A DNA stretch of 64,000 bases, taken from positions 62,001 through 126,000 of the forward strand of contig NZ_SPEY01000028.1 in NCBI RefSeq assembly GCF_009360615.1, written 5' to 3'. Source of the DNA: Comamonas sp. (GTDB lineage: Bacteria; Pseudomonadota; Gammaproteobacteria; Burkholderiales; Burkholderiaceae_C). The notes under the pieces are model-generated. The model saw only the letters and a list, made by a program, of their open reading frames with translations, was not told where the DNA came from and did not search any database. Below, piece by piece: positions 45,612 to 53,996 of the stretch. The position numbers and the translations under genes are program-made. Within the stretch, counting starts at the first letter, position 1. Every line of letters begins with the position of its first letter.

Positions 45612-46652
45612 ATGCACATCATCGAACTCCTGACCCCGGCCTATGAAGCGGCCTGGCTACCCTGGGCCGTGCAGTATTTCTTTCTCGTCGGTGTGGCCAC
45701 GGGCGCCGCATTGCTGACTTCGGTCTGCACGTTCGGCCCACCCCGGGGCCAGCGCCAGCGCCTGCTGCCTACCGCCATACTGGTGCTGGCCGTGAGCGCC
45801 ATTGCCGCCCCTGTGGCTTTGCTGGCCGACCTGCACCAGCCTGCACGCTTCTGGCATTTCTATGCCCACCTCACTCCCTGGTCGTGGATGAGCCTGGGTG
45901 CCGTGCTGATGCCCACGTTCGTGGGGCTTTGCGTGCTGATGTGCGCGCTGTGGTGGCTGGGCAGGCACAAGCTGATGCGCCTGCTGGCGCCTGTGCTGCT
46001 GCTGTCCACCATCAGCATCGTGGCCTACACGGGTGCCGAGATCATGGTCGTCCGCTCGCGCCCGCTGTGGAACACGCCATGGGTGCCGATCAACCTGGCA
46101 CTGAGTGGCTGGCTGGCCACCGTAGGCATGGGCTTTGTGCTCTCGCGCTTTCTGCCGCGGGCCTTGCAGCCCGATGCGGCAACCCTGCAAGGGCTGCGCA
46201 CGCTGGGCCTCTGGCTTGCCACCGGCCTGATCGCCAGCGCCCTGACCTGGGGCGTTGCCGGCATCGCGGGACAGAACCCCTCCTTTGACATGGCGGTCCG
46301 CCTGTTCAAGGAGTTCCCTGTCTGGCGCATCTCCATGCTGGGATCGGCCGCGTGCGGTGCCGTCGTGGTGGTGGCGCTGATGCGTGGCGAGCATCGTCTT
46401 GCAGCCAAGGGTTACACCCTGGTGCTGGGAGCCGGCCTGGCGGCATCCGCCTGGGCCTTCCGCTGGGCGCTGTTCATGGGCGTGCAAGGCGTGCCCAAAT
46501 TCGGCGCAGGGCTGTATCTCTACCGCATGCCTCTGGGGGGGGAAGGCCTGATGGGCATGCTGGGTATGGCTGGCCTGTGCGTGGCACTGGTGGCGATGTC
46601 CACCTGGGCGCTGGAAACGTTCCCGGCCCGCAAACCTGCTGTTGGCGCTTGA
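45612..46652 (+). CDS. ttrC: Tetrathionate reductase membrane subunit (NrfD family)
   Basis: Integral quinol dehydrogenase and anchor of the reductase. The 346 residues contain about nine hydrophobic helices and NrfD/PsrC family features: the first-helix region WLPWAVQYFFLVGVATGAAL, the conserved DLHQPARFWHFYAHLTPWSW and the block YTGAEIMVVRSRPLWNTP. AAAGGA precedes the ATG. It follows ttrB after a 151-base gap and precedes ttrA, the same B-C-A order as in Salmonella. It should oxidise ubiquinol or menaquinol and pass electrons to TtrB. Confidence 0.9.
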   Translation: MHIIELLTPAYEAAWLPWAVQYFFLVGVATGAALLTSVCTFGPPRGQRQRLLPTAILVLAVSAIAAPVALLADLHQPARFWHFYAHLTPWSWMSLGAVLMPTFVGLCVLMCALWWLGRHKLMRLLAPVLLLSTISIVAYTGAEIMVVRSRPLWNTPWVPINLALSGWLATVGMGFVLSRFLPRALQPDAATLQGLRTLGLWLATGLIASALTWGVAGIAGQNPSFDMAVRLFKEFPVWRISMLGSAACGAVVVVALMRGEHRLAAKGYTLVLGAGLAASAWAFRWALFMGVQGVPKFGAGLYLYRMPLGGEGLMGMLGMAGLCVALVAMSTWALETFPARKPAVGA

Positions 46653-46663
46653 AGACTCAAGCC

Positions 46664-46710
46664 AAATAGGCCTTTACCGTAATACAGGCAAGCGCCAGCA
46701 GCCATCAAAA
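46664..46710 (-). repeat. Palindromic intergenic element between ttrC and ttrA
   Basis: Reversed relative to the element at 36973, with parts AAATAGGCCT, CAAGCGCCAGCAGCC and ATCAAAA in the matching order. The central arms are degraded, so it folds less well. It sits inside the operon, where it may affect relative expression of ttrC and ttrA. Confidence 0.55.
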
Positions 46711-46760
46711 CCTTAGAAGCACTGCTGCGCTTGCCCTTCCCTCAAACCAAGGGCAAGACC

Positions 46761-49700
46761 ATGACTGACCAGAAAATCACCCCTGAATCCACCCAGGATG
46801 CCAACATCGCCAAAAGACGTCTGCTGCTGCGCGGCGGCGCCGTGGCTGGTGGCCTGGCGGCTTTTGCCGCGGGCTATGGCGAGACCGTGGCCAAGGGCGC
46901 CAAAGGCCTCATCACCGGCAGCTCGGGCAAGCGCCCCCTGAGCGCCACGCGTGGCAACTCGCTGACGCCAGAATTCCGTATCGACCCCGTCACCGGCCAG
47001 CTCTCGACCCAGCCCGGCCAGGTAGTCAGCCCCTCGTCATGCCTGGGCTGCTGGACGCAGTGCGGAGTACGTGTACGCATCGATACCGCTGACAACCGGA
47101 TCATCCGCATCGCCGGCAACCCCTATCACCCGCTGGCCACGACCCATCCTGCTCCCATGGAAACACCGGTGCGCGAGGTCTATGCCATGCTGGGCGGTGA
47201 CAACGGTCTGGAAGGTCGTGCCACCAGTTGTGCACGGGGGGCGGCCATGCTCGAGCATCAAAAAGCCCCGCACCGCGTCCTCCAGCCGCTCAAGCGTGTG
47301 GGCCCACGCGGCTCCGGCCAGTGGAAGAGCATCACGCTCGAAACGCTGGTACAGGAAATCTGCGAAGGAGGCGATCTCTTCGGCGAAGGTCATGTGGACG
47401 GTCTCGCCGCCATCCGCGACGTCGACACGCTGATTGATGAAGCCAACCCCGAATATGGCCCCAGGTCCAACCAGCTGCTGGTGACGGAAGCCGCCAACGA
47501 GGGCCGCACCCCGCTGGTCAACCGCTTTGCCAAACAATCGTTCGGCACCATCAATGTGTCCAACCATGGCTCGTACTGCGGCCAGACCTACCGGGTGGGC
47601 ACCGGCGCGGCACTGGGCGATATGGCGGGCATGCCCCACGGCAAGCCGGACTGGAAGAATTCGTGCTTTGGCCTGTTCATCGGCACCTCGCCAGCGCAAT
47701 CCGGCAATCCCTTCCAGCGTGTGGGGCGCGAGTTGGCCGAAGCGCGTTCTCGCGGCGAGAACACCTATCGATACGTGGTGGTCTCGCCCATGCTGCCGAC
47801 TTCATCCAGCCATGCGGCGGGTGAGAACAACCGCTGGTTGCCCGTCAAACCCGGCAGTGACCTGGCACTGGCCATGGGGCTGATCCGCTGGATCATCGAC
47901 CACGAGCGCTATGACAGGCAGTTCCTGAGCCAGCCCGGCCCCGAGGCCATGGCGGCCGCTGGCGAAGCCAGCTGGAGCAACGCCACCCACCTGCTGATCA
48001 ACGAGCCCCAACATCCGCGCTACGGTCAATTCCTGCGGGGCTCGGATATCGGCCTGCCCATGCCCGAGGCCGTGGACGGGAACACACCAGCCGAAGACGT
48101 CTTTGTGGTGCAGCTGCCCGATGGATCGCTGGCAGCCCACACGGTCGCCACTGCCGCAGAACTCATCGTTGAGCGCAAGTTCACGCCTCGAGAAAATGCC
48201 GACTCCGCCGAAGACCCGGCCCCGATTGCCGTCTGCACCGCCTTTGTCAAGCTGCGCACCGAGGCACACAGGAAGACTCTGGAAGAGTATGCGGCCCTGT
48301 GCGGCGTGCCGGTCAAGGAGATCGAGGATCTGGCACGCGAGTTCACCAGCCATGGCAAGAAGGCCGTTGCCAACTCGCACGGCGGCACCATGAATGGCTC
48401 GGGCTTTTACACCGCCTACGCCATTGCCATGCTCAACAACCTGATCGGCAATCTGAACGTGCGCGGTGGCTGGGTCATGGACGCCGGCCCTTTCGGGCCC
48501 TTCGGCCCCGGCCCGCGCTACAACTTCGCGCAGTTTGAAGGGGCGGTCAAACCCCGGGGCGTGGCCCTGTCGCGCACCCGGTTTCCCTACGAAAAGACCA
48601 GCGAATTCAAGCGCAAGAAGGACGCCGGCGAGAACCCCTACCCCGCCAGAGCGCCCTGGTACCCCGCGCCAGGAGGCCTTTCCAGTGAAATGCTGGCCGC
48701 CGGCATGCTGGGCTACCCCTACCCGGTCAAGGCCTGGATCAACCACATGAGCAACCCCGTCTACGCCATGTGCGGCTTCGAAAATGCGCTGGCCGATGCG
48801 GTCAAGGATGTGAAAAAGCTGCCGCTGTTTGTCTCGGTGGACCCGTTCATCAACGAGACCTCGGCCCTGGCCGACTACATCGTGCCTGACACCGTCACCT
48901 ATGAAAGCTGGGGCATTGGCGCACCCTGGGCCGACGTGGTGGCCAAGAGCAGCACCGTGCGCTGGCCCACGGTGGAGGCCGCAACCGCCAAAACGGCCGA
49001 CGGCCAGGTCATCAATTTTGAAAGTTTTATCTTTGCCGTCGCCAAACAACTCGGCCTGCCCGGCTTTGGCAAAAACGCCATGTCCACCAAAGATGGCGAA
49101 CCACTCGACCTCGAAAACGCCGAAGACTTCTACCTGCGCGGCATGTGCAATATCGCCTACCAGGCCGGTAAGCCCGTGCCCGAAGCCAGCGACGACGATA
49201 TTGAAATCACTGGCCTGCAAAAGTGGATGCCCTCGGTGGAAAAGCGCGTGAAGCCCGAGGAAGTACGCCGCGTTGCCATGGTCATGAGCCGTGGCGGCCG
49301 CTTTGACAAGGTCGAAGACGCCTGGAAGGGCGAGCAACTCAAGCTGCAGGCCAGGTTCCCGGCCACCTTCTGGCACGAAGGGCTTTCCAGGATGCGTCAT
49401 TCCATGACCGGCGAGCGCTACAGCGGCTGCCCTACCTGGTATCCCGCGCGCCTGGCCGACGGCTCGGAGATGCGTGCCGTGTTCACCGAGCAGGAATGGC
49501 CGCTGACCATGACCAGCTACAAGTCCAATCTGATGAGCAGCATGTCGATTGCCGCCGCGCGTCTGCGCCAGGTGCACCCGCACAACCCCGTGAGCCTGAA
49601 CAAGGCCGACGCGGCCCGGCTGGGAATCGCCAATGGCGACGCTATCGAGATCAGCACCCCAGGTGGCAGGCTTCAGGCTGTGGCACTGGTACGCGCCGGT

Positions 49701-49937
49701 ATTGCGCCGGGCGCAATCGCAATCGAGCATGGCTACGGCCACAAGCAACTGGGCACCGTGGCCCACAAGGTGGACGGCCGGCCCACCCATGCCAACCCGC
49801 AGCATGGCAATGGCGTGAACCTCAATGCCCTGGGGTTTGCCGACCCAACCCGTGCGGAGAAAGACAACGTCTGGATCGACTGGGTATCGGGAGCCGTGGT
49901 CAGGCAAGGATTGCCAGTGAAGGTGCGCAAAGTCTGA
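46761..49937 (+). CDS. ttrA: Tetrathionate reductase molybdopterin catalytic subunit
   Basis: Periplasmic molybdopterin enzyme that reduces tetrathionate to two thiosulfate during anaerobic respiration. It has 1058 residues, against about 1020 in Salmonella. The N-terminus has an Arg-Arg Tat signal (AKRRLLLRGGAVAGGLAAFA). A [4Fe-4S] cysteine set follows (SSCLGCWTQCGVRVRI, with a later Cys in RATSCARGAAML). TtrA-specific blocks are GGDLFGEGHVDGLAAIRDVD, LFIGTSPAQSGNPFQRVGRE, the cofactor region SNPVYAMCGFENAL, and the C-terminus WIDWVSGAVVRQGLPVKV. These match TtrA rather than other DMSO-reductase enzymes. The ATG at 46761 follows AAGGGCA; an upstream TTG at 46731 is less likely. Confidence 0.94.
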   Translation: MTDQKITPESTQDANIAKRRLLLRGGAVAGGLAAFAAGYGETVAKGAKGLITGSSGKRPLSATRGNSLTPEFRIDPVTGQLSTQPGQVVSPSSCLGCWTQCGVRVRIDTADNRIIRIAGNPYHPLATTHPAPMETPVREVYAMLGGDNGLEGRATSCARGAAMLEHQKAPHRVLQPLKRVGPRGSGQWKSITLETLVQEICEGGDLFGEGHVDGLAAIRDVDTLIDEANPEYGPRSNQLLVTEAANEGRTPLVNRFAKQSFGTINVSNHGSYCGQTYRVGTGAALGDMAGMPHGKPDWKNSCFGLFIGTSPAQSGNPFQRVGRELAEARSRGENTYRYVVVSPMLPTSSSHAAGENNRWLPVKPGSDLALAMGLIRWIIDHERYDRQFLSQPGPEAMAAAGEASWSNATHLLINEPQHPRYGQFLRGSDIGLPMPEAVDGNTPAEDVFVVQLPDGSLAAHTVATAAELIVERKFTPRENADSAEDPAPIAVCTAFVKLRTEAHRKTLEEYAALCGVPVKEIEDLAREFTSHGKKAVANSHGGTMNGSGFYTAYAIAMLNNLIGNLNVRGGWVMDAGPFGPFGPGPRYNFAQFEGAVKPRGVALSRTRFPYEKTSEFKRKKDAGENPYPARAPWYPAPGGLSSEMLAAGMLGYPYPVKAWINHMSNPVYAMCGFENALADAVKDVKKLPLFVSVDPFINETSALADYIVPDTVTYESWGIGAPWADVVAKSSTVRWPTVEAATAKTADGQVINFESFIFAVAKQLGLPGFGKNAMSTKDGEPLDLENAEDFYLRGMCNIAYQAGKPVPEASDDDIEITGLQKWMPSVEKRVKPEEVRRVAMVMSRGGRFDKVEDAWKGEQLKLQARFPATFWHEGLSRMRHSMTGERYSGCPTWYPARLADGSEMRAVFTEQEWPLTMTSYKSNLMSSMSIAAARLRQVHPHNPVSLNKADAARLGIANGDAIEISTPGGRLQAVALVRAGIAPGAIAIEHGYGHKQLGTVAHKVDGRPTHANPQHGNGVNLNALGFADPTRAEKDNVWIDWVSGAVVRQGLPVKVRKV

Positions 49938-49956
49938 TGACGGCTTGACACTCCGG

Positions 49957-49990
49957 CGAGCGATCGGAACGAAAAATCCCATCGCTCGCG
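49957..49990 (+). terminator. Hairpin after ttrA
   Basis: Nine-base arms GCGAGCGAT/ATCGCTCGC around a 16-base loop, 19 bases after the ttrA stop codon. No T-run follows, so termination strength is uncertain. Confidence 0.5.
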
Positions 49991-50642
49991 CCCGCGAGAA
50001 GACGCCAGACACTCCCGGTGCGGTCTTGAACCGGGCGGCAGCAACTGCATCCGCCACGGATTGGCTTGCGGCCGTGACCATGCGAGCCTGGCCCCCCCGC
50101 AATGGGAAGTGAAAACCTTTCCTCATCCGCAGACGAGCATCTGCGTCTCCCGTCAGTGCGAGCCGACCGATCATGAATGGAGCAAATACTGCGCCCCCCG
50201 GAGTGACTCGCAAAGAATTGACAAACAGAAGGCCCCCGCATGGACATCCGAGATCCACGGCCTGCAGAGATTTCTCTTCATGAAGAGCGCACATGCAAAG
50301 CATGCCTGCAATTGAATCACGACATTGCTCTGAAATTTACACTTTGAAACATCACCGGAATCTTCCGGCTTCACTTCATTGTTGATAGCAATTAAGTATT
50401 GAATTTCAATAAATTATAAAAATAGCACACCCCGTCTGGCGCATGCCAATACCTGCCCGAACAAGGTATTTCTGTTTTCAGCCGGGCTGCGGAAACTGCC
50501 ATTAACCGAAGGAACGTTTTGGAACAGACATCTCCAGGCCAAAACGCGAGAGCGGCTGGCACAGATCATTGGCCCGCGGCACATGGTCTCGCGCCTGGAA
50601 CCTCCCCGGTGGCCCGCGAACTGGCTATTCAAAGGAATGATC
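49991..50642. other. Intergenic region with two palindromes
   Basis: About 650 bases with no credible gene. Notable are the palindrome CCGGAA-TC-TTCCGG (50355-50368) and the near-perfect 15-base palindrome TATTGAATTTCAATA (50397-50411), followed directly by an AT-rich TATAAA stretch (50415-50420). The second lies about 235 bases before the secreted-protein gene and could be an operator in its promoter. Confidence 0.5.
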
Positions 50643-51341
50643 ATGAAGAACTCTTCGATTGTGATGGCGGTTGTTGCGTTGGCGGGTGTGGCATCCGCTG
50701 CAGCCAGCAGCTCCAGCCTTGCTGCAACCAACACGGGCACGAATGCCGCGTCGGCCACTTATTCTTCGGCAGCCAGCTCCGGCACCGGCAGTGCATTGAG
50801 CCTCAATAGCGCAACGGCAGGCGCTCAGGCCGGAGGCTTTGGTATCAGTACAGGCACCACCGGCTCCTGGGGACCCGTGGCCTCGGGCCACTCGAATGTC
50901 GGAGGAAGCGCATTCACGACGGGAACCGTCACCAGTCTTGCCGCCACCAGCGGGGACGGTGCTGCCGGTGGCTATGGAACTACCAACGCCAATGCGCACT
51001 CCGATGTGGGCAGCAACTACCTCGGCTACGCTCCGGGCAGGCTGGTGAGCGGCGGTGCAGGCGGCTACGCCAACTCCAGCACCCAGAATGTGGCCGGAAC
51101 AGCGTCCATCGGCAATGGCATTGCAGCGGTGAACAGCACGGCCCATACCAACGCCTACTTCGGAGCAAACTCGCAGGCGTTATCGGGACCGGCCGGAACC
51201 TCGACCAGCAATCACTCCGGGGCCGCCTCGGTGGGCAACGCCAGCACGAGCGGCTTCAGCCTGGGAACGGCCATCGGCGGCTCCAACGGCGGTGGCACGT
51301 CGGGCAATGCCTATGGGTGGGCGAACTCGGCTGCCAATTAG
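50643..51341 (+). CDS. Secreted Gly/Ser/Ala/Thr-rich low-complexity protein
   Basis: Protein of 232 residues with a signal peptide (MKNSSIVMAVVALAGVASAA). The mature part is built almost only from Gly, Ser, Ala, Thr and Asn, with few charged residues and no Cys. Degenerate short motifs recur (GTxTSLAATSGDGAAGGYG, NSTAHTNAYFGANSQALSG), compatible with an extended beta-rich surface or extracellular fibre. I do not recognise a named family. AAAGGA precedes the ATG at 50643. A frameshifted gene for a Cys-containing secreted-type protein follows, and the two may have formed one unit. Confidence 0.8.
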   Translation: MKNSSIVMAVVALAGVASAAASSSSLAATNTGTNAASATYSSAASSGTGSALSLNSATAGAQAGGFGISTGTTGSWGPVASGHSNVGGSAFTTGTVTSLAATSGDGAAGGYGTTNANAHSDVGSNYLGYAPGRLVSGGAGGYANSSTQNVAGTASIGNGIAAVNSTAHTNAYFGANSQALSGPAGTSTSNHSGAASVGNASTSGFSLGTAIGGSNGGGTSGNAYGWANSAAN

Positions 51342-51343
51342 TC

Positions 51344-51386
51344 AAGGCCGGCGGCTCCCGCTGCACTGCCCCCGAGCCGGGGCCTT
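51344..51386 (+). terminator. GC-rich hairpin after the low-complexity gene
   Basis: Two-part stem AAGGCC..GGCTC / GAGCC..GGCCTT around a GC-rich loop, beginning three bases after the stop codon. No T-run; possibly a weak terminator. Confidence 0.4.
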
Positions 51387-51422
51387 CAAGGCCGAGGCAC
51401 GGGAGCAAGCCAGGATCAGAAG

Positions 51423-51690
51423 ATAACGACCAGCAACGACACCTGCAGGGGCGGCAGCAGCCGCAGTGCCAACGGCCCCGGCTTTGGCGTCGGCTTCGGA
51501 ACGACCTGGACGGACGGGCATTACAAACGCCTGGAAATGAGCCGCAAATTCTGGAACAAGGCATCAAGGCCGCTTCCCTGGCCATGGACTGCATGGACCC
51601 CGCCGCTCGCGTGGCACTGGACATCACGGGTTCGGTGCGCCGGCCGTCCATGACCGCACGGGAGCGCCACGGCCAGCACAGGCCGGAGGC
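51423..51690 (+). pseudogene. Frameshifted gene for a small Cys-containing secreted-type protein
   Basis: One frame from 51423 reads ITTSNDTCRGGSSRSANGPG, then FGVGFGTTWTDGHYKRLEMS and RKFWNK. A one-base shift near 51555 restores the continuation GIKAASLAMDCMDPAARVAL followed by DITGS. The joined pattern (TTSNDTCxGG ... GFGVGFGTTWTD ... LxMSRxxWNxGxKAASLAMxCMD) resembles, as I remember them, small hypothetical proteins of Burkholderiales and their phages. No start or signal peptide remains upstream, so the gene is broken at least twice. It directly follows the low-complexity secreted-protein gene. Confidence 0.6.
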
Positions 51691-51783
51691 CTCGGTACAG
51701 GACAGCCCCCTCCCGAGGCTTGCGTCAGCAGGCCCGAGCATAGAGGCAGGCCCACCGTTCAAGATCCAGCCCAGGTTTGTCAC

Positions 51784-52326
51784 CTGCCCGTCTATATCGC
51801 TCTGCTGCGTGCCGTCCATGTCGGCAAAAGCGGCAAATTCCCCATGGCCCAGCTCAAGTCCCTCTGTGAAGCCGAAGGCTTCGCACAGGTACAGACCTAT
51901 ATCGCGAGTGGCAATGTGTTGCTGGAGGCGGATAACAGCGAGCCGCAGCTCAAGTCGGCATTGACGCGGCGCCTCAGCGACCATGCAGGCAGGCCCATGG
52001 ACGTCTTTGTGCGCACGGCCCGGGAGATGGCCGAGGTGCTGCCGGCCAACCCTTTTGCCAATGCCCCGGGCAATCGCACCGTGGCCATCTTTCTCGTCCA
52101 GGCACCGCCGGCAGATGCGCTGTCCCGGGTCAGCGGCTGCAAGGACGAGCAGCTTCAGCTCGGACGGCGCGAAATCTATGTGGCTTATCGCTCTGGGATG
52201 GGCTGCTCCAGGCTAAAGATCCCTGTTGCAACCCAGGGTACGGCCAGAAACATGAACACGATTGCCAAACTGGTCGAGATGGCCGCTGCAAGACAGCAAG
52301 CTCCAACCGGTCCGCGCCACCGCTGA
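51784..52326 (+). CDS. DUF1697 family protein, non-standard start codon
   Basis: Family of about 170-180 residues without known activity. Homology to the usual N-terminus begins at 51784 (PVYIALLRAVHVGKSGKFPM), then AQLKSLCEAEGFAQVQTYIA, SGNVLLEADNSE and the C-terminal RNMNTIAKLVEMA. At the position of the normal ATG there is CTG, preceded by AGG at about the right distance; no ATG, GTG or TTG lies in frame upstream, and the next ATG is at 51844, after the conserved first strand. Either CTG is used or the gene has lost efficient translation. Length is otherwise complete (180 residues). Confidence 0.7.
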   Translation: MPVYIALLRAVHVGKSGKFPMAQLKSLCEAEGFAQVQTYIASGNVLLEADNSEPQLKSALTRRLSDHAGRPMDVFVRTAREMAEVLPANPFANAPGNRTVAIFLVQAPPADALSRVSGCKDEQLQLGRREIYVAYRSGMGCSRLKIPVATQGTARNMNTIAKLVEMAAARQQAPTGPRHR

Positions 52327-52389
52327 GACCGGCACCAGCCGAGCCGCACTCGGCAATCCGACCGGCCCGCTCCGCATGCATTGACCACA

Positions 52390-53034
52390 TCAGCATTGAT
52401 CCGACAGGCCGCGGCTGCTCATGAGCGCATAGTGCTCGGCTGCCGGCACGGGCTTTCGCGCGCTCGAACGCACACTGCCCTGCCGCGTGAAAAGAAAGGG
52501 ATAAAAGCTCAGACAGGCATCGTTGCCCATCTGCGCCACCTCGGCTTGCCAGCCTTCCCAGCGCAAATCACGGTAGAAGTCGCGCAGCGCCTCGGTGAAA
52601 GCCCATTGCACAAAAGCCGCATGCCCGATTTCCAGCGATTCCCAGGCCCAGGTATCCGGAGCCAGGTAATGGACAGCACCCAGATCTTCACCGAGCGCTC
52701 CGCCGTTGATCGCAAAGAATCCGCCCACCGCATCGTCGGCTATCAACAAGAACCCCCTACTACGCCCGCGATTCCAGCTCGCGAGATCGCGTGTGAGCCT
52801 GGCATGCCCGCAGCCCAGCATTCTGAGCCAGCCTCCGTCGACCAGGATTCCTCCGGTTCCATGTGCGACTGCCCCGAGCGGCGAGCGCGTCGTGACCTGC
52901 AATGCCAGCAACACGGAGTCGCTCTGCGCCGAAGGAGGAAGGCACTCCACAGGAATGCTCGCATCCTGCGCCCAGGCCTGAATCAGCGGCAGAGCCGGTT
53001 CGTCACGCTCCAGAAGCTCCGCCAATGCACGCAT
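52390..53034 (-). CDS. DUF2625 family protein
   Basis: Soluble protein of 214 residues. Family blocks of DUF2625 are RALAELLERDEPALPLIQAW, LLALQVTTRSPLGAVAHGTG, GILVDGGWLRMLGCGHARL, FLLIADDAVGGFFAINGGAL and LSFYPFLFTRQG. No function is known. The ATG at 53034 follows GAGGA at six bases, which decides the start; the open frame extends to 53151 without a site. Convergent with the DUF1697 gene. Confidence 0.88.
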   Translation of the reverse strand: MRALAELLERDEPALPLIQAWAQDASIPVECLPPSAQSDSVLLALQVTTRSPLGAVAHGTGGILVDGGWLRMLGCGHARLTRDLASWNRGRSRGFLLIADDAVGGFFAINGGALGEDLGAVHYLAPDTWAWESLEIGHAAFVQWAFTEALRDFYRDLRWEGWQAEVAQMGNDACLSFYPFLFTRQGSVRSSARKPVPAAEHYALMSSRGLSDQC

Positions 53035-53175
53035 CGATTCCTCATGAAGAAAAGCAAACAATGTCGACATTTTGACACTGAGCCTGCCCGTCCTCAGTCG
53101 GGCTGAACACGGCAGATCAATGCCGCACTCGACCCAGGCTTGATTGCGCATTCGCTTGAGCCTGGGTCTGGGCCG

Positions 53176-53571
53176 CTAGCTGGCCTCCGGCAAGCTCTGG
53201 ATTGGCTGTACCGGCTGAATGCCAGCCTGATTCAGACCTATGGTGCAGCCAAACGGATCGAGCAACATGGCCACAACAGCGCCAAGACTGGTAACGATCG
53301 GGCCACGGAACAAGACTGCTCCTCGTCGCTCCAGTTCCTGCCGTGCCAAATGCAGATCATCCACCTCCCAGTAAACGGTTGTCCCGCCGGCTCCGCCTGG
53401 GCACTTGCTATCAAGTGGGTGGAATCCGATCAGACATGCCGGCGTGCTGATGAACGCATAGTGATGATTCTCATACTGCACCTGCACCTGAAACAGTTCG
53501 GCATACCACATGGCTGCAGCGTCGATATCAGGGACAAACAGCACAACGGTTTGAATTTGCTTGAACAACAT
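53176..53571 (-). CDS. VOC (glyoxalase/bleomycin resistance-like) family protein
   Basis: Protein of 131 residues with the paired beta-alpha-beta-beta-beta modules of the vicinal oxygen chelate fold: module 1 from VVLFVPDIDAAAMWYAELF, module 2 from TTVYWEVDDLHLARQELERR to AMLLDPFGCTIGL. Such single-domain proteins include glyoxalases, dioxygenases and antibiotic-binding proteins; the sequence does not decide. GGAGA precedes the ATG at 53571. It is divergent from a LysR gene, with a 425-base gap. Confidence 0.85.
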   Translation of the reverse strand: MLFKQIQTVVLFVPDIDAAAMWYAELFQVQVQYENHHYAFISTPACLIGFHPLDSKCPGGAGGTTVYWEVDDLHLARQELERRGAVLFRGPIVTSLGAVVAMLLDPFGCTIGLNQAGIQPVQPIQSLPEAS

Positions 53572-53957
53572 AAGCTCTCCAAGACTCTCTGACACAGCAA
53601 CCCGCAATGTAACGCCGACTGGGTCCTGCCTGACAAGAGGATTGCTGTCATCACCTCCGCGCTTCTGCCGTAAGCGGCAGCCCTTTGAAAGCCGTCTCGC
53701 AATCCTCTTCAGCCGCCATTCAGAGGCACCCTGAACCCAGCCATCACTCGCGCCTCGGCGCGCTCCAGCCAACCCCGGACTCGTGCCAGCCAGCGCTGTG
53801 CGCTGGCCTGCCCAGATCCTGCAGCTTCGAGCCCGTGCTTGGGCACAGCTGCAGTCCTGTCATCCAACGCGTCATAGCCCGTCTCAGGGTGTTCAATTCG
53901 ATGATTTTTCATGGTCGGCCAATGGTCTTTGTCCCCCAAGCATCTGTAAAGTTGAAT

Positions 53958-53975
53958 GATCTGACCATTCAGATC
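53958..53975. promoter_or_regulatory. Inverted repeat upstream of the LysR gene
   Basis: GATCTGA-CCAT-TCAGATC, a perfect seven-base inverted repeat, ends 21 bases before the start codon at 53997. A further TCTGA (from 53981) continues the pattern. Position and form suit autoregulation by the LysR protein. Confidence 0.55.
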
Positions 53976-53996
53976 AGAAAATCTGATTCAATACCC

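Noticed and set aside
47802..50303. Long minus-strand open frame opposite ttrA
   Set aside because: Antisense of a confidently identified molybdoenzyme; biased composition and no start or ribosome site.
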